Source: Pseudalkalibacillus sp. SCS-8 | GTDB taxonomy: Bacteria > Bacillota > Bacilli > Bacillales > Fictibacillaceae | Direction: 5' to 3' | Assembly: GCF_040126055.1 (NCBI RefSeq) | Contig: NZ_CP143541.1 | Location: 3,559,698-3,623,697 of the forward strand | DNA: 64,000 nucleotides | Part shown: piece after piece, positions 54,179-64,000 of the stretch | How positions within the stretch are numbered: the stretch's first letter is position 1 | Layout: the number at the start of each line of letters is the position of its first letter | The notes under the pieces: model-generated | Seen by the model: only the letters and a program-made list of their open reading frames with translations | Database searches by the model: none | Told to the model about the DNA's origin: nothing | Position numbers and translations under genes: made by a program

Positions 54179-54932
54179 TCGTCATCACTTCCTTTGCGAG
54201 GTCTAAATAAACTTCTGCTCCCCGAGACTTCGGATCATAAATGATAATCGGTTTCCCATGGCTCGGTGCCTCACTCAGCCGGACATTACGAGGAATGACT
54301 GTCCCGTATACCTTTTCTTGAAAGTATTTCTTCACCTCTTCAATGACTTGGATGCCGAGATTGGTCCTGGCATCGAACATCGTCAGCAGAACACCTTCGA
54401 TCATCAGTTTCGTGTTCAGATGTTTTTGGACGAGCCTGATCGTGTTGAGCAGCTGGCTTAATCCCTCTAAAGCGTAATATTCACATTGAACAGGGATCAG
54501 CACTGCATCCGCAGCCGTCAATGAATTGATGGTCAATAGCCCCAAGGATGGCGGGCAATCAATGATTATGTAGTCAAATCGTTTAGAAACCTGTTCAATC
54601 GCACGCTTTAACCGGACTTCCCTTGATATCGTCGGGACAAGTTCAATTTCAGCACCCGCAAGCTGGATGGATGAAGGAATGACAAATAATCCTTCTACAT
54701 TCGTCTGCTGGATGACTTTTGTCGCATCAAGATCATCGACGAGTACATCATAAATGCATTGGTCAATATCCCCTTTATCAATGCCTACTCCACTTGTGGC
54801 ATTTCCTTGAGGATCTATATCAATCAACAAAGCCTTTTTACCTAAATACGCTAAACATGCGCCAAGATTCACAGATGTGGTCGTTTTGCCAACTCCGCCT
54901 TTTTGATTGGCAATCGCTATGACTTTCGCCAC
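54171..54932 (-). CDS. parA: Chromosome-partitioning ATPase ParA (Soj)
   Basis: 253 aa. Deviant Walker [15 protein letters not shown] with both signature lysines, Walker A' [12 protein letters not shown] and Walker [15 protein letters not shown]. It is a DNA-binding ATPase that regulates DnaA and works with ParB. The start has a GGTGA RBS. The soj-spo0J order and overlap are typical. Confidence 0.97.
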   Translation of the reverse strand: MAKVIAIANQKGGVGKTTTSVNLGACLAYLGKKALLIDIDPQGNATSGVGIDKGDIDQCIYDVLVDDLDATKVIQQTNVEGLFVIPSSIQLAGAEIELVPTISREVRLKRAIEQVSKRFDYIIIDCPPSLGLLTINSLTAADAVLIPVQCEYYALEGLSQLLNTIRLVQKHLNTKLMIEGVLLTMFDARTNLGIQVIEEVKKYFQEKVYGTVIPRNVRLSEAPSHGKPIIIYDPKSRGAEVYLDLAKEVMTNG

Positions 54933-55050
54933 GTTGTCACCTACCCTTACCCTTACAACTACTTTTTCTCATTTTATCATGAATACGGACGAAAGAACGG
55001 TTTTTTAGTTGTAAAAACGGAAAATAACTCACGCAGGTAATCAGTACTAA
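54933..55050. other. soj upstream region
   Basis: Between soj and array 4; no operator recognised apart from a modest AT-rich stretch. Confidence 0.4.
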
Positions 55051-55226
55051 TTTCAGGAATTCCATATGCTTTTTCAGGAATTACTGCAGAAATTCCGGAA
55101 TACGAGGAGCATTTTCAGGAAAAACCGGCTAAAATTCAGGAATTGTGGGCCTTTTTTCAGGAATTATGCGCCTACCTCCAGAAATTCCACGCCTCACTCA
55201 TGAAATTGCACGCCTACTTCCAGGGG
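55051..55226 (-). repeat. Array 4: 21-bp period, inverted version of the array 2 core
   Basis: On the plus strand TTTTCAGGAATT-type copies have their central C at 55055, 55076, 55096, 55117, 55138, 55159, 55180, 55200 and 55221 or 55222. Steps are 20-21 bp. Read on the minus strand the core is AATTCCTGAAAA, the same as array 2. The last three copies diverge and share ACGCCTAC-type spacers. It lies between the noc terminator and soj. Confidence 0.85.
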
Positions 55227-55261
55227 TGGGACTCTGGGCCCCTTAATCAGAGCCCAACGCA

Positions 55262-55295
55262 AAAAAGACTCGCTACATGTCGTAGCAAGTCTAAA
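55262..55295 (-). terminator. Intrinsic terminator of noc
   Basis: AGACTTGCTAC / GTAGCGAGTCT around GACAT with T6 on the minus strand. Confidence 0.9.
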
Positions 55296-55314
55296 AGTTT
55301 TGGCTATGTCGAAC

Positions 55315-56193
55315 CTATTTTTTCGGGATACGAATCGTAATTTGATAGAAGTCTTCCAAATCCTCTTCCTGCGAGTCTATGGATAAACCGGTTTGGTGCA
55401 CCATATCTATGGATTGACGAATCGTATTCATAGCAAGCCGCATGTCCTTACTCACCGATTTTCGTTTGGGCTTCGGCTTTTCCTTTTGTTGTTCAGACTC
55501 GAGCAATTGCTTGATTCGTTCCTCGGTCTGTTTCACATTCAGGCTGCGTTCTTTGATTTCTTTTAGGACTTTCTCCTGTTTTTCCGGGACCTTCAAAGAA
55601 ATCAACGCTCGTGCATGACGCTCCGTAATTTCTTTGTTCAACAAAGCATTTTGGACGGAATCTGGAAGCTTCAGCAATCTCAGCTTATTCGCGATGGTTG
55701 ATTGGCCCTTCCCCAATCGCTGTGCGAGGCTTTCTTGGGTTAACCCGTGTATCTCGATCAGCTTCGCATAAGCCGTGGCTTCCTCAATTGCAGACAACTC
55801 TTCCCGTTGTAAATTCTCTATAAGTGCGATTGATGCAGTCTGAGACTCATTGAACTCTTTGACAATCGCCGGGATGGTAAGCCAACCGAGCTTCTGAACC
55901 GCCCGATAACGACGTTCACCAGCAATGATTTCGTATTGATTTTCTCTGCGTCGAACAACAATCGGTTGGATGATGCCGTGTGTTTTGATTGTTTGAGATA
56001 ATTCCTCTATACGTTCATCAATAAAGACTGTCCGTGGTTGGTATCGGTTCGGTACGATATCTTTTATCGGTATCTGAAGTACTTCTTCGTTTCCACTGAA
56101 CTCTTCTTCAATCGAGTCTTTTTCGATGGATCCATCTTCAGCCTCAGAAGTCTTTTCTCCCAGACCAAACAATCGTGAAAACGGATGTTTCAT
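55315..56193 (-). CDS. noc: Nucleoid occlusion protein Noc
   Basis: 292 aa ParB paralogue. It has an N-terminal stretch before [14 protein letters not shown], the CTP box [13 protein letters not shown] and [17 protein letters not shown], and the [23 protein letters not shown] with GQST in place of the ParB-type KSRP. That change is typical of Noc and alters site preference from parS to ATTTCCCGGGAAAT-like sites. It blocks FtsZ assembly over the nucleoid. Its position between rsmG and soj is diagnostic. Confidence 0.95.
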   Translation of the reverse strand: MKHPFSRLFGLGEKTSEAEDGSIEKDSIEEEFSGNEEVLQIPIKDIVPNRYQPRTVFIDERIEELSQTIKTHGIIQPIVVRRRENQYEIIAGERRYRAVQKLGWLTIPAIVKEFNESQTASIALIENLQREELSAIEEATAYAKLIEIHGLTQESLAQRLGKGQSTIANKLRLLKLPDSVQNALLNKEITERHARALISLKVPEKQEKVLKEIKERSLNVKQTEERIKQLLESEQQKEKPKPKRKSVSKDMRLAMNTIRQSIDMVHQTGLSIDSQEEDLEDFYQITIRIPKK

Positions 56194-56289
56194 CTCTTAC
56201 ACCACCTTTATCATACTCCATACATAACTTTCTACAGGGGAAATCCCATATCCTTTAGGCGGACCCATCTTTCTTCCGACAAAAAAGGA

Positions 56290-56305
56290 TGTTTCACGTG
56301 GAACT
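56290..56305. promoter_or_regulatory. parS site 3
   Basis: TGTTTCACGTGGAACT at the end of rsmG, overlapping its stop codon, one more mismatch than sites 1 and 2. Confidence 0.8.
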
Positions 56306-57017
56306 ATAGTGGGGACTTGTTTGGTGTACCAGGCTTTCTAGGGTATTTTTTCGGTGTCGATTTTTGCTTATGGATGAAAATTAAATTTCTTTCGCTCTCT
56401 TCGATAGGAAGATGGAATTTTTCAAGCTTTTCAAATTGACCACCCAGCTGTTTGATCGCATTCCGCGCATCGTCCAATTCATCCGATGCATTTGCAGCTT
56501 TCATCGCCAAAAATGTCCCCTTCTCTTTTACGAGCGGCAGACAAAGCTCGGTTAGAACGGAAAGGCGGGCAACAGCACGTGCAGTTACGAGGTCATAGCG
56601 TTCACGATGGTCTTTGTTTTTTGCAAAGGTTTCGGCACGATCATGGAAAAAGTGGGTCTTATCCAAATCAAGTTCATTGGAAAGGTGCTCTAAAAAGGTA
56701 ATCCGCTTTTTCAATGAATCGACGATGGTGATATCCAGGTGAGGAAAACAGATTTTTAGTGGTATACTCGGAAATCCGGCACCGGCTCCGACATCACAAA
56801 TTTTCTCGACCTTATCGAAATCAACATAAAATGCTGCCGTTATCGAATCAAAGAAGTGTTTCAAATAAACCCCTTCCTCATCTGTAATGGCAGTTAAGTT
56901 CATCTTTTCATTCCATTCGACCAATGTTTTGTAATATGTATCAAATTGATGAAGCTGTTGAGGAGAAAGGGAAATTCCCTTCTCCTCCAGCTTTTGTTGG
57001 AATTGTTCAATATCCAT
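56304..57017 (-). CDS. rsmG: 16S rRNA (guanine527-N7)-methyltransferase RsmG
   Basis: 237 aa Rossmann methyltransferase (GidB). SAM motif [34 protein letters not shown] and [10 protein letters not shown] are typical. It methylates G527 of 16S rRNA. It follows mnmG by 14 nt in the conserved mnmE-mnmG-rsmG order. Confidence 0.96.
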   Translation of the reverse strand: MDIEQFQQKLEEKGISLSPQQLHQFDTYYKTLVEWNEKMNLTAITDEEGVYLKHFFDSITAAFYVDFDKVEKICDVGAGAGFPSIPLKICFPHLDITIVDSLKKRITFLEHLSNELDLDKTHFFHDRAETFAKNKDHRERYDLVTARAVARLSVLTELCLPLVKEKGTFLAMKAANASDELDDARNAIKQLGGQFEKLEKFHLPIEESERNLIFIHKQKSTPKKYPRKPGTPNKSPL

Positions 57018-57031
57018 GTGTGGCCCCCGTT

Positions 57032-58921
57032 TTACTTGGCAAGTTTCGCGATTTTTCCCTGTTCAAGATAGACGAGCAGGATGGAAATATCAGAAGGATT
57101 CACTCCTGAGACCCTTGATGCCTGTCCGACCGACAATGGGCGGACTTCATTCAATTTCTGTTTCGCTTCTGTTGCGAGACCATTGATTGCATCGTAATCG
57201 ATGTCTTCAGGGATTTTCTTCTCATCCATCTTCTTCACTTTTTCTACCTGCTGCAGCTGCTTATCGATATAACCTGCGTACTTCGTTTGGATTTCAACCT
57301 GTTCACCGACAACTTCAGGGATTTCCTTGTCAGCTGGAGCGATTTTCGCAATCACTTCATAGTTGATTTCCGGTCGCCTTAATAAGGATGCAGCACTCAT
57401 CGGTTCCTTCAATGGACTACTTCCTGCTTTTTCAAGGATTGCTTGTGTTTCTGGATCCGGTTTAACAGAAGTATGCTCAAGACGGTTGATTTCTTCAGCA
57501 ATCTGTTCTTTTTTCTGAACAAAACGCTGGTAACGATCCTCTTTCACAAGACCGATCTTGTATCCGATTTCCGTCAAACGGAGATCCGCATTATCATGAC
57601 GAAGCAGGAGACGATACTCCGCTCTTGATGTCAGCAGACGATAAGGTTCATTCGTCCCTTTCGTCACAAGGTCATCGATAAGAACCCCGATATAAGCCTC
57701 TGAACGATCCAGGATGACTGGATCCTCGCCTTTCGCCTTTCTCGCAGCATTGATTCCAGCCATGATTCCTTGTCCTGCCGCTTCTTCATAACCGCTCGTT
57801 CCGTTCAATTGGCCGGCGGTGAATAGGTTTTCGACAAGCTTCGTTTCGAGGGATGGCCACAATTGTGTTGGAACAATCGCATCGTATTCGATCGCATAAC
57901 CGGCACGCATCATTTCCGCTTTCTCAAGACCTGGAATCGTCGCAAGAATTTTACGTTGGATGTCTTCCGGCAGACTTGTTGATAAGCCTTGGACATATAC
58001 TTCCTCTGTATTGCGTCCTTCCGGCTCCAAGAAGATTTGGTGTCGAGGCTTATCATTGAACCGGACGATCTTATCCTCGATTGAAGGACAATAACGCGGC
58101 CCTGTCCCCTCAATCATACCGGAGTACATCGGAGAACGCTCCAAGTTCGAGTTGATCAACTGATGGGTCACTTCCCCTGTATACGTCAGCCAGCAAGGGA
58201 TTTGATCCGTGATATATTCCGTTGTTTCATAGGAAAACGCACGAGGCTTATCGTCCCCTGGTTGGATTTCCGTTTTACTATAGTCGATCGTATGAGAGTT
58301 CACTCGTGGTGGTGTACCAGTCTTGAATCGGACCATTTTGAAGCCTTGGTTCTTCAAATCATGTGATAAATTGATGGATGGCTGCATGTTGTTTGGTCCA
58401 CTTTCATAGGTCAATTCACCAATGATGATTTTTCCTCTCAAGTACGTACCAGTGGTTACGACAACCGTTTTTGCATAATAGGCTGAGCCTGTTTTCGTTA
58501 CGACACCTTTACATACGCCGTCCTCGATTATGAGTTCTTCGACCATTCCTTGGCGCAGTGTAAGGTTCTCTTCCTGCTCCATCGTCTTTTTCATTTCATT
58601 CTGATAAAGGAATTTATCTGCCTGTGCACGTAATGCACGTACTGCAGGCCCTTTACCTGTGTTTAGCATTTTCATTTGGATATGGGTCTTGTCAATGTTC
58701 CTTGCCATTTCCCCGCCGAGGGCATCAATCTCACGGACGACAATCCCTTTTGCCGGCCCTCCGACTGAAGGGTTACAAGGCATATAGGCAATGGTATCTA
58801 GATTCAGTGTCAATACAAGTGTATTGGCACCCATCCGAGCTGAAGCCAATGCTGCTTCTACCCCTGCGTGACCTGCACCGACGACAATGACATCATACGA
58901 CCCCGCATCATATCGTTTCAT
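57032..58921 (-). CDS. mnmG: tRNA uridine 5-carboxymethylaminomethyl modification enzyme MnmG
   Basis: 629 aa FAD protein (GidA). The dinucleotide fold is [43 protein letters not shown] carries a conserved Cys, and the [20 protein letters not shown] motif follows. With MnmE it modifies wobble uridine 34 of several tRNAs. It lies 24 nt after mnmE. Confidence 0.97.
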   Translation of the reverse strand: MKRYDAGSYDVIVVGAGHAGVEAALASARMGANTLVLTLNLDTIAYMPCNPSVGGPAKGIVVREIDALGGEMARNIDKTHIQMKMLNTGKGPAVRALRAQADKFLYQNEMKKTMEQEENLTLRQGMVEELIIEDGVCKGVVTKTGSAYYAKTVVVTTGTYLRGKIIIGELTYESGPNNMQPSINLSHDLKNQGFKMVRFKTGTPPRVNSHTIDYSKTEIQPGDDKPRAFSYETTEYITDQIPCWLTYTGEVTHQLINSNLERSPMYSGMIEGTGPRYCPSIEDKIVRFNDKPRHQIFLEPEGRNTEEVYVQGLSTSLPEDIQRKILATIPGLEKAEMMRAGYAIEYDAIVPTQLWPSLETKLVENLFTAGQLNGTSGYEEAAGQGIMAGINAARKAKGEDPVILDRSEAYIGVLIDDLVTKGTNEPYRLLTSRAEYRLLLRHDNADLRLTEIGYKIGLVKEDRYQRFVQKKEQIAEEINRLEHTSVKPDPETQAILEKAGSSPLKEPMSAASLLRRPEINYEVIAKIAPADKEIPEVVGEQVEIQTKYAGYIDKQLQQVEKVKKMDEKKIPEDIDYDAINGLATEAKQKLNEVRPLSVGQASRVSGVNPSDISILLVYLEQGKIAKLAK

Positions 58922-58945
58922 TTCGGAACCTCCTATCGTTCCTGA

Positions 58946-60322
58946 TTATTTCCCGAGACAGAATTGAGAGAATAACTGATCAATCAAGCTTTCCGATACC
59001 GTATCCCCTACAATTTCACCTAAAATCTCCCATGTTCGTGTAATATCAATTTGGACCATATCAATCGGAAGACCAGCCTCTATTCCGTTAAAGGCTTCCT
59101 GCAACGAACGTTGAGCCTGTTTCAATAACGAAATATGTCTGGAATTGGAGACATACGTCATGTCTCCTAATTCGACACTACCGGAGAAGAAAAGCTCTTT
59201 AATGGATTCTTCAAGCTCATCAATCCCCTTCTCCTCCTTGATGGATGTGCTGACAACTGGATGATTTGCCGCTAATCGATGTACTTCATCCATATCGATT
59301 TTCGTTTCAAGGTCCGTCTTGTTTACAATTACAATAACGTCCATTCCACGTGCTGCTTCGAATAATTTCCTGTCTTCATCTGTTAACGGTTCACCATTAT
59401 TCAGCAGCAAAAGAATCAAATCCGCTTCCTTCAACACTTGTCGCGAGCGTTCCACACCAATCCGCTCGACAATATCTTCAGTTTCACGGATTCCAGCTGT
59501 ATCCACGAGTCGTAGCGGGACGCCCCGCACATTGACATATTCCTCAATGACGTCTCGTGTCGTACCAGGAATATCCGTTACAATCGCCTTGTTTTCATGT
59601 ACAAGGCTATTCAATAAAGAGGACTTTCCGACATTCGGTCGTCCGATAATGACGGTCGATAGCCCCTCTCGAAGAATTTTCCCTTGTTCAGCAGTCTGGA
59701 GAAGAGATTCAATCTCTTTTTTCACGTAGCCCAATTTTTCATTCAACAGCTGATGAGTCATCTCTTCCGCATCGTACTCCGGATAATCGATGTTCACTTC
59801 TACGTGTGCGACGGTTTCAAGCAAGGTTTGTCTGAGCGTATGGATGAGCTTTGATAGTCTGCCTTCCATTTGATTCAATGCAACATTCATTGCACGGTCC
59901 GTTTTTGCACGAATCAGATCCATGACCGCCTCCGCTTGAGAAAGATCAATACGGCCATTGAGGAATGCACGTTTCGTAAATTCACCAGGCTCAGCAAGAC
60001 GTGCTCCGCCATTCAGCGCAATTTCTAGTACCCGGTTAACTGAAACGAGTCCACCGTGACAGTTGATTTCCACGACATCTTCGCGCGTGAAGGTCTTTGG
60101 CGCCCGCATAACCGTCACCATGACTTCCTCTGCTTTTTCTCCTGTATCTGGATCGATGATATAGCCATAATGGATCGTATGGCTTTCCACTTCCTTCAAG
60201 GACTGCTTTCCCCGGAACATCTTGTCTGCGATCGACAATGCATCATCTCCACTTAACCTGACGATGGCGATGGCCGCCTCACCCATTGGAGTGGATATAG
60301 CGGTAATTGTATCTCCTTCCAT
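58946..60322 (-). CDS. mnmE: tRNA modification GTPase MnmE
   Basis: 458 aa from the ATG at 60320-60322 with AGAGGTG upstream; a GTG at 60331 overlaps the RBS. N-terminal folate-binding domain ([20 protein letters not shown]), G domain with G1 [17 protein letters not shown]3 DTAGIRET and G4 NKTD, and the C-terminal C-x-G-K end (QFCLGK) that activates formyl transfer. It is upstream of mnmG in the same operon. Confidence 0.97.
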   Translation of the reverse strand: MEGDTITAISTPMGEAAIAIVRLSGDDALSIADKMFRGKQSLKEVESHTIHYGYIIDPDTGEKAEEVMVTVMRAPKTFTREDVVEINCHGGLVSVNRVLEIALNGGARLAEPGEFTKRAFLNGRIDLSQAEAVMDLIRAKTDRAMNVALNQMEGRLSKLIHTLRQTLLETVAHVEVNIDYPEYDAEEMTHQLLNEKLGYVKKEIESLLQTAEQGKILREGLSTVIIGRPNVGKSSLLNSLVHENKAIVTDIPGTTRDVIEEYVNVRGVPLRLVDTAGIRETEDIVERIGVERSRQVLKEADLILLLLNNGEPLTDEDRKLFEAARGMDVIVIVNKTDLETKIDMDEVHRLAANHPVVSTSIKEEKGIDELEESIKELFFSGSVELGDMTYVSNSRHISLLKQAQRSLQEAFNGIEAGLPIDMVQIDITRTWEILGEIVGDTVSESLIDQLFSQFCLGK

Positions 60323-60454
60323 CGATTTCACCTCTTTTCTCTATGTTTTCCCGAATCATACTTCCTAACACAATAGAATAGCATACTTTCTGTTCTCTAT
60401 AAATCAATGGCAATCATCTATATGTTCAAATACATCTTAATTAAAGCTATTTAC

Positions 60455-60520
60455 CAGTATTTATCCACAGTGGATAATTTCAAACCGTTTTTCTCCTTGT
60501 TTTCAAATGTTATCCACAAC
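60455..60520. promoter_or_regulatory. DnaA-box cluster between jag and mnmE
   Basis: Exact TTATCCACA at 60461-60469 and 60510-60518, and AGTGGATAA (one mismatch) at 60469-60477 forming an inverted pair with the first. B. subtilis has a DnaA-box cluster at the equivalent jag/mnmE (thdF) locus, as I recall. Confidence 0.6.
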
Positions 60521-60595
60521 TTACTAGTTTAGTTCTTTCCAACCGAAGAATCAATCTAAAATTATTCGCTAGTCGATCGAGCCAAAAAAGGACAT

Positions 60596-60642
60596 AAAAA
60601 AAGTGCCAGACCATAAATTTCAGGTCTCGGACACTTTTAGGA
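60596..60642 (-). terminator. Intrinsic terminator of the rpmH-to-jag transcript
   Basis: AAAAGTGTCC...GGCACTTTT with inner AGACC/GGTCT and T7 on the minus strand, after jag. Confidence 0.85.
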
Positions 60643-60650
60643 TGTGTGCA

Positions 60651-61271
60651 TTACATTGAAGAAGGTTTAATAATCACTCTTCGATGTGGCTCGCTTCCTT
60701 CCGATGACGTTTGCACTTTCGAATTGGATTTCAAGGTCATGTGAATGATCTTTCGTTCCATCGATGGCATCGGCTCAAGCGAAACCTTCTTATTGATTTT
60801 CAACGCTTTGGAAGCTAAACGATGAGCAAGTCTTTCGAGCGTTTCTTTCCTACGCTCCCGGTAATTTTCAGCATCAAGAATCAGTCGCTGATACTCATTT
60901 GAAGATTTATTCGCAACCAGATTGGTCAAATATTGGAGGGCATTCAGTGTTTGACCCCGTTTTCCAATCAAAATGGCGATTTTGTCACTGGAAAGGTCCA
61001 GGACGGTTTCATCCTCACCCTCTATGACATCTACCGTCAAATCGACCCCCATATTCGATGCAACCTTTTTCAAGAAATCGATTGAATCGCCAATCGGGTC
61101 AGCTTTCAGGGATACTTGAACAACCGCAGGCTTCGCTCCTAATCCGAGAAAGCCTTTTTTCGATTCTTCAATCACTGAGATTTCGACTTTATCTTCACTT
61201 GTTTGTAATTGTGATAGCGCTTCTTGGACTGCTTCCTCTACCGACTTGCTCGTTATCGTTACTTGCTTCAC
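60651..61271 (-). CDS. jag: Jag / KhpB RNA-binding protein
   Basis: 206 aa. Jag-N domain (residues 1-50, [19 protein letters not shown]), KH domain with [19 protein letters not shown], and R3H domain ([19 protein letters not shown]). RNA-binding protein linked to cell elongation, paired with KhpA elsewhere. It overlaps yidC by 4 nt (61268-61271), so the two are coupled. Confidence 0.95.
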   Translation of the reverse strand: MKQVTITSKSVEEAVQEALSQLQTSEDKVEISVIEESKKGFLGLGAKPAVVQVSLKADPIGDSIDFLKKVASNMGVDLTVDVIEGEDETVLDLSSDKIAILIGKRGQTLNALQYLTNLVANKSSNEYQRLILDAENYRERRKETLERLAHRLASKALKINKKVSLEPMPSMERKIIHMTLKSNSKVQTSSEGSEPHRRVIIKPSSM

Positions 61272-62050
61272 TTTTTCGCGCCCCCTGTAACATTACTTTC
61301 CTTATTTTTCATAGGAAGTGTAATAAAGTAGGTTTGTGCAATCATGAATAAGTTACCGACTACCCAATATAGGGAAAGTGCAGCTGGGAATGTAATCGCA
61401 AAGACAACGATCATAACAGGCATGATGTATAGCATCATTTTCATTTGTGGATTGGCGCTCATCGCTTCCGATCCACCCATCATGATTTTCTGTTGGAAGA
61501 ATGTCGTGACCCCCGCAATTAATGGTAATAAGTAAAATGGATCAGGACTTCCCAAGTCGAACCATAAGAAATTGTGTTCAGCGATCGCTTCCGTACGCAT
61601 GATTGCGTGATAAAAGCCTAACAGGATCGGCATCTGGATGATCAGCGGCATACATCCTGCTAAAGGATTAACGCCGTGCTTCTGGAAGAGCTGCATCGTT
61701 TCCTGTTGCAGCTTCTGCTGTGTCTTCTGGTCTTTCGAGCTGTATTTTTCACGCAATGCTTTAATCTCAGGTTGGATTTGCTGCATTGCCATCGAACTCT
61801 TTGTTTGTTTGATCATTAACGGCAATAGAACCAATCGAATCAAGATGGTTACAATGACAATTCCAAGGCCATAGTTTTCATTGAAGAAATCGGATACCTC
61901 CGTAATCAACCATGACAATGGATAAACGATATACTCGTCCCAAAAACCAGTGCTCTCTTCAGTAATAGGTTGTTCCAGGCCACACCCGGATAGTACCAAT
62001 ACCAAGAAAAAGGCTGGGATTAAAAAGCCTATTCTCTTTCTCACTTGCAA
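61268..62050 (-). CDS. yidC: Membrane protein insertase YidC (SpoIIIJ type)
   Basis: 260 aa lipoprotein-type insertase: lipobox LVLSGC at Cys23 and five membrane segments. The conserved hydrophilic-groove region includes [20 protein letters not shown] with its Arg, and the cytoplasmic hairpin has [20 protein letters not shown]. It inserts membrane proteins; in spore formers the SpoIIIJ version is also needed for sigma-G activity in the forespore. It lies between yidD/rnpA and jag. Confidence 0.96.
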   Translation of the reverse strand: MQVRKRIGFLIPAFFLVLVLSGCGLEQPITEESTGFWDEYIVYPLSWLITEVSDFFNENYGLGIVIVTILIRLVLLPLMIKQTKSSMAMQQIQPEIKALREKYSSKDQKTQQKLQQETMQLFQKHGVNPLAGCMPLIIQMPILLGFYHAIMRTEAIAEHNFLWFDLGSPDPFYLLPLIAGVTTFFQQKIMMGGSEAMSANPQMKMMLYIMPVMIVVFAITFPAALSLYWVVGNLFMIAQTYFITLPMKNKESNVTGGAKK

Positions 62051-62088
62051 AATCCTCCTTACAACGTGTAAAAAAGGTCAATTCGGTC

Positions 62089-62310
62089 TTATTTCTTTTT
62101 ATCAGGTACGGGATCGAACCCTCCAGGATGAAAGGGATGACATTTCAGAATCCGTTTCAATGTGAGCCATCCTCCAACAATTGCCCCATGCTTTTGGATC
62201 GCTTCCAACCCGTATGAGGAACATGTCGGATAAAATCGACAAGATGGCGGCGTAAACGGTGAAATGCATTTCCGGTAGAATTGAATCAATCCCAGAAAAA
62301 GATACTTCAT
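62089..62310 (-). CDS. yidD: Membrane protein insertion efficiency factor YidD
   Basis: 73 aa. [20 protein letters not shown] then [12 protein letters not shown] is diagnostic, as is [15 protein letters not shown] small amphipathic membrane-associated protein that helps YidC. It overlaps the usual rnpA-yidC space and follows rnpA by 4 nt, a common arrangement in bacteria. Confidence 0.96.
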   Translation of the reverse strand: MKYLFLGLIQFYRKCISPFTPPSCRFYPTCSSYGLEAIQKHGAIVGGWLTLKRILKCHPFHPGGFDPVPDKKK

Positions 62311-62314
62311 ATAT

Positions 62315-62665
62315 TTATCCCCTCGATACTCTCATCAGTTTCGAACGTTTCATCACATGGATCAAACTGCTCTTCACTTCATGGAAATCCATAGTCGAGG
62401 TCGGTTTCCTTGCTATGATTACATAATCATAAGCTACCTTTATATTCGGTTCTAACTCATGGAAAACTTCCCGTACATAACGCTTAATGCGGTTCCGAGT
62501 GACTGCATTTCCGATCTTCTTACTGACAGATAAGCCGATCCGGAAATAATCCTGATCTGGCTTCTTCAAGTAATAGACGACGAATTGTCTGTTAGCAAAC
62601 GATTCACCATTACGGAATACAGCTTGGAACTCTTCATTCTTCTTAATACGATGCTTCTTTTTCAT
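62315..62665 (-). CDS. rnpA: Ribonuclease P protein component
   Basis: 116 aa. Start [20 protein letters not shown]; the RNR motif is [20 protein letters not shown]. It is the protein subunit of RNase P, which matures tRNA 5' ends. It follows rpmH in the universal order. Confidence 0.97.
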   Translation of the reverse strand: MKKKHRIKKNEEFQAVFRNGESFANRQFVVYYLKKPDQDYFRIGLSVSKKIGNAVTRNRIKRYVREVFHELEPNIKVAYDYVIIARKPTSTMDFHEVKSSLIHVMKRSKLMRVSRG

Positions 62666-62779
62666 CCGGATTCACTCCGTACCAACACTTTGCTTCTACT
62701 AAAAATGCTTTCCTCATTTATGTTAAGCACACCGCGCTAAGTCAAAATGAAAGATAAAGCCCTTCCACTTCATTCAAGT

Positions 62780-62809
62780 GAAAAAAGACCACTGTTTATC
62801 CAGTGGCCT
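62780..62809 (-). terminator. Terminator-like hairpin after rpmH
   Basis: GGCCACTG / CAGTGGTC around GATAAA with T6 on the minus strand; it overlaps the rpmH stop codon and may set rpmH above rnpA expression. Confidence 0.8.
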
Positions 62810-62942
62810 ACGCAGATAATACTTTTCTTCCTTTTTGACGGCGACGAGCTAGAACTTTACGTCCATTTTTTGTACTCATACGCGCACGGAACCCGTGTAC
62901 TTTCTTACGCTTACGATTATTTGGTTGAAATGTAGGTTTCAT
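62808..62942 (-). CDS. rpmH: 50S ribosomal protein L34
   Basis: 44 aa, [20 protein letters not shown] then [15 protein letters not shown] and ending KVLSA, identical in plan to L34 of all Bacilli. AGGAGGTG precedes the ATG by seven bases. It is the first gene of the leftward operon from oriC and has a consensus promoter. Confidence 0.97.
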   Translation of the reverse strand: MKPTFQPNNRKRKKVHGFRARMSTKNGRKVLARRRQKGRKVLSA

Positions 62943-63661
62943 TTATTACACCTCCTCGAGGATTTCAAATACAATTGAATAATTGCTTTAAGACAGTCCT
63001 AGTAATTATATGAACATCTACTCTTTCTGTCAAGTTCGTCAGCAATCTTTCCATTGTTCATAATTTTCCATCACTTTGTTTGTCGATCTTTGTATCTGCT
63101 TCTTCCCACTCGAATATTTCGTTCACTTCCTCATTCTAGCATTCTACATCTCTTGATGAAAGTCTACTTCATGCTCACTTCCAGAGGATCGGCTGATCGT
63201 GATCTGCAATCTCCAGAAAATGCCCGAAAATGTCGTTGTTTGTAGAGTTGTGGATAAAAAAATCGAATGAAATTGCTGTCCACAACCTTTATCGACAAAT
63301 TACACACAAAATCTAGTGCTGTGGACAAGTGTTCTCCACAAGGTATTGTAAATGTGGATAACTGTTAAAAATCCATTGCAACAACGGCATCCTTTTGATA
63401 TGATTATTGTGTTTTAACCCGTTCAAAACTTCCTCGTATAGATTCATTATCCACAGCGTGTGGATAAAATTGTGGACACTCATGCACGTATGTGTATAAG
63501 CTTGTCCACAAATTTGTGTATACAGAAAATAACTCCAGTTTCTTCTATATTAATGGTTATTCACAAATTCTGTGAACGAATAGATGATGAATTTTGGTCG
63601 TGTACGTCGTAGAAGTACATAAGCCATTTCTAAAAATTTTCGACAAAAAAGGAGGGTGATG
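62943..63661. other. oriC region between rpmH and dnaA
   Basis: Contains the rpmH promoter and the upstream (incA/incB-like) part of the bipartite Bacillus origin. Exact DnaA boxes are TGTGGATAA at 63249, 63353 and 63459, TTATCCACA at 63447 and TTATTCACA at 63557. Single-mismatch boxes lie at 63320, 63332, 63491 and 63502. The dnaA promoter lies within this box-rich stretch, so autoregulation is expected. The unwinding element of Bacillus lies past dnaA and is outside the window. Confidence 0.9.
63005..63033 (-). promoter_or_regulatory. rpmH consensus sigma-A promoter
   Basis: On the minus strand TTGACA (63028-63033), 17 bp, TATAAT (63005-63010): a perfect match to the consensus. Confidence 0.9.
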
Positions 63662-64000
63662 ATGGAGAATATCACTGACTTATGGAACAAAGCTTTGGGT
63701 GAAATTGAAAAAAAGTTGAGTAAACCTAGTTTCGAAACCTGGTTGAAATCAACGACTGCTCATTCCCTTCAAAATGATACACTCGTGATTACGGCTCCAA
63801 ATGAGTTTGCACGTGATTGGCTTGAATCTCGTTATTCCAATTTGATCTCAGAGACTTTAGATAATATTACGGGGACGAAACTCACCGTAAAATTCATCAT
63901 TCCGCAAAATCAGACGCAGGATGAGATCGATTTGGAGCAAGCATCCAAAAAGAAAGCCAAGGTCGAGGCAGACCAAGGGGATGAGAATCTGACCCAAAGC
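63662..64000 (+). CDS. dnaA: Chromosomal replication initiator DnaA (partial, N-terminus)
   Basis: First 113 codons; the rest lies beyond the right edge. The start [20 protein letters not shown] then [16 protein letters not shown] and [14 protein letters not shown] is domain I of DnaA, which contacts the helicase loader and DnaD/SirA-type partners. The ATG at 63662 follows GGAGG by six bases; an in-frame ATG three bases earlier is too close to the RBS. Transcribed away from rpmH. Confidence 0.97.
   Translation, partial: MENITDLWNKALGEIEKKLSKPSFETWLKSTTAHSLQNDTLVITAPNEFARDWLESRYSNLISETLDNITGTKLTVKFIIPQNQTQDEIDLEQASKKKAKVEADQGDENLTQS

Overview
The window is a Bacillaceae chromosome segment that ends at the replication origin. 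It has the canonical Bacillus oriC neighbourhood (dnaA, rpmH, rnpA, yidD, yidC/spoIIIJ, jag, mnmE, mnmG, rsmG, noc, soj/parA, spo0J/parB, yyaC, ychF, rpsF-ssb-rpsR, yybS, gdpP, rplI, dnaB, purA, walRKHIJ, htrC, rlmH). It also has the spore-associated genes yyaC and spoIIIJ and small Bacillaceae-specific proteins (YhfH, CxxH/CxxC, DUF951). Moderate GC and an NhaP-type antiporter fit a soil or marine Bacillus-like genus; I cannot name the species. dnaA starts at 63662 and runs off the right edge. Most genes lie on the minus strand, which is the leading strand of this arm.

Layout from left to right. Positions 1-4,400 hold an ArsR/SRPBCC/DinB operon, a chromate transporter and an actin-like ParM/ParR-type cassette with an upstream repeat array. 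Positions 5,060-8,180 hold the glyoxylate shunt (aceB-aceA) and yhfH. Positions 8,700-18,600 are mixed accessory metabolism: VOC protein, AraC regulator, GNAT, Na+/H+ antiporter, adenine deaminase, a DJ-1/PfpI protein behind a likely LexA box, an isolated flagellin with an unusual inserted domain, a lipoprotein with a metalloprotease motif and a Nudix hydrolase. mqo at 18,600-20,110 has an apparent attenuator. Positions 20,150-26,120 form an AT-rich island: a GIY-YIG/DUF2075 helicase with a MazG partner, coupled secreted proteins and an IS3 remnant. Positions 26,170-29,910 hold a GNAT protein, a tRNA-dihydrouridine synthase and an LRR/Imm26-like fusion.

From 29,980 rightward is the conserved origin-proximal core. 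It contains rlmH with a DnaA-box cluster upstream, the WalRK system with an M23 peptidase behind a WalR-like site, a Lys-Asp-Phe tRNA cluster, PurR-controlled purA, the replication and ribosomal-protein operons, the segregation genes with three parS sites, the tRNA-modification genes, the membrane insertase operon and oriC.

The most unusual features are: (1) a chromosomal ParMRC-like cassette; (2) four intergenic arrays of diverged repeats with a strict 20-21 bp period, each beside an intrinsic terminator; (3) a two-gene GIY-YIG-DUF2075/MazG module resembling a defence system; (4) an LRR-Imm26 fusion; and (5) a flagellin with a beta-sandwich-like insertion. All calls come from reading the sequence; no database search was run.
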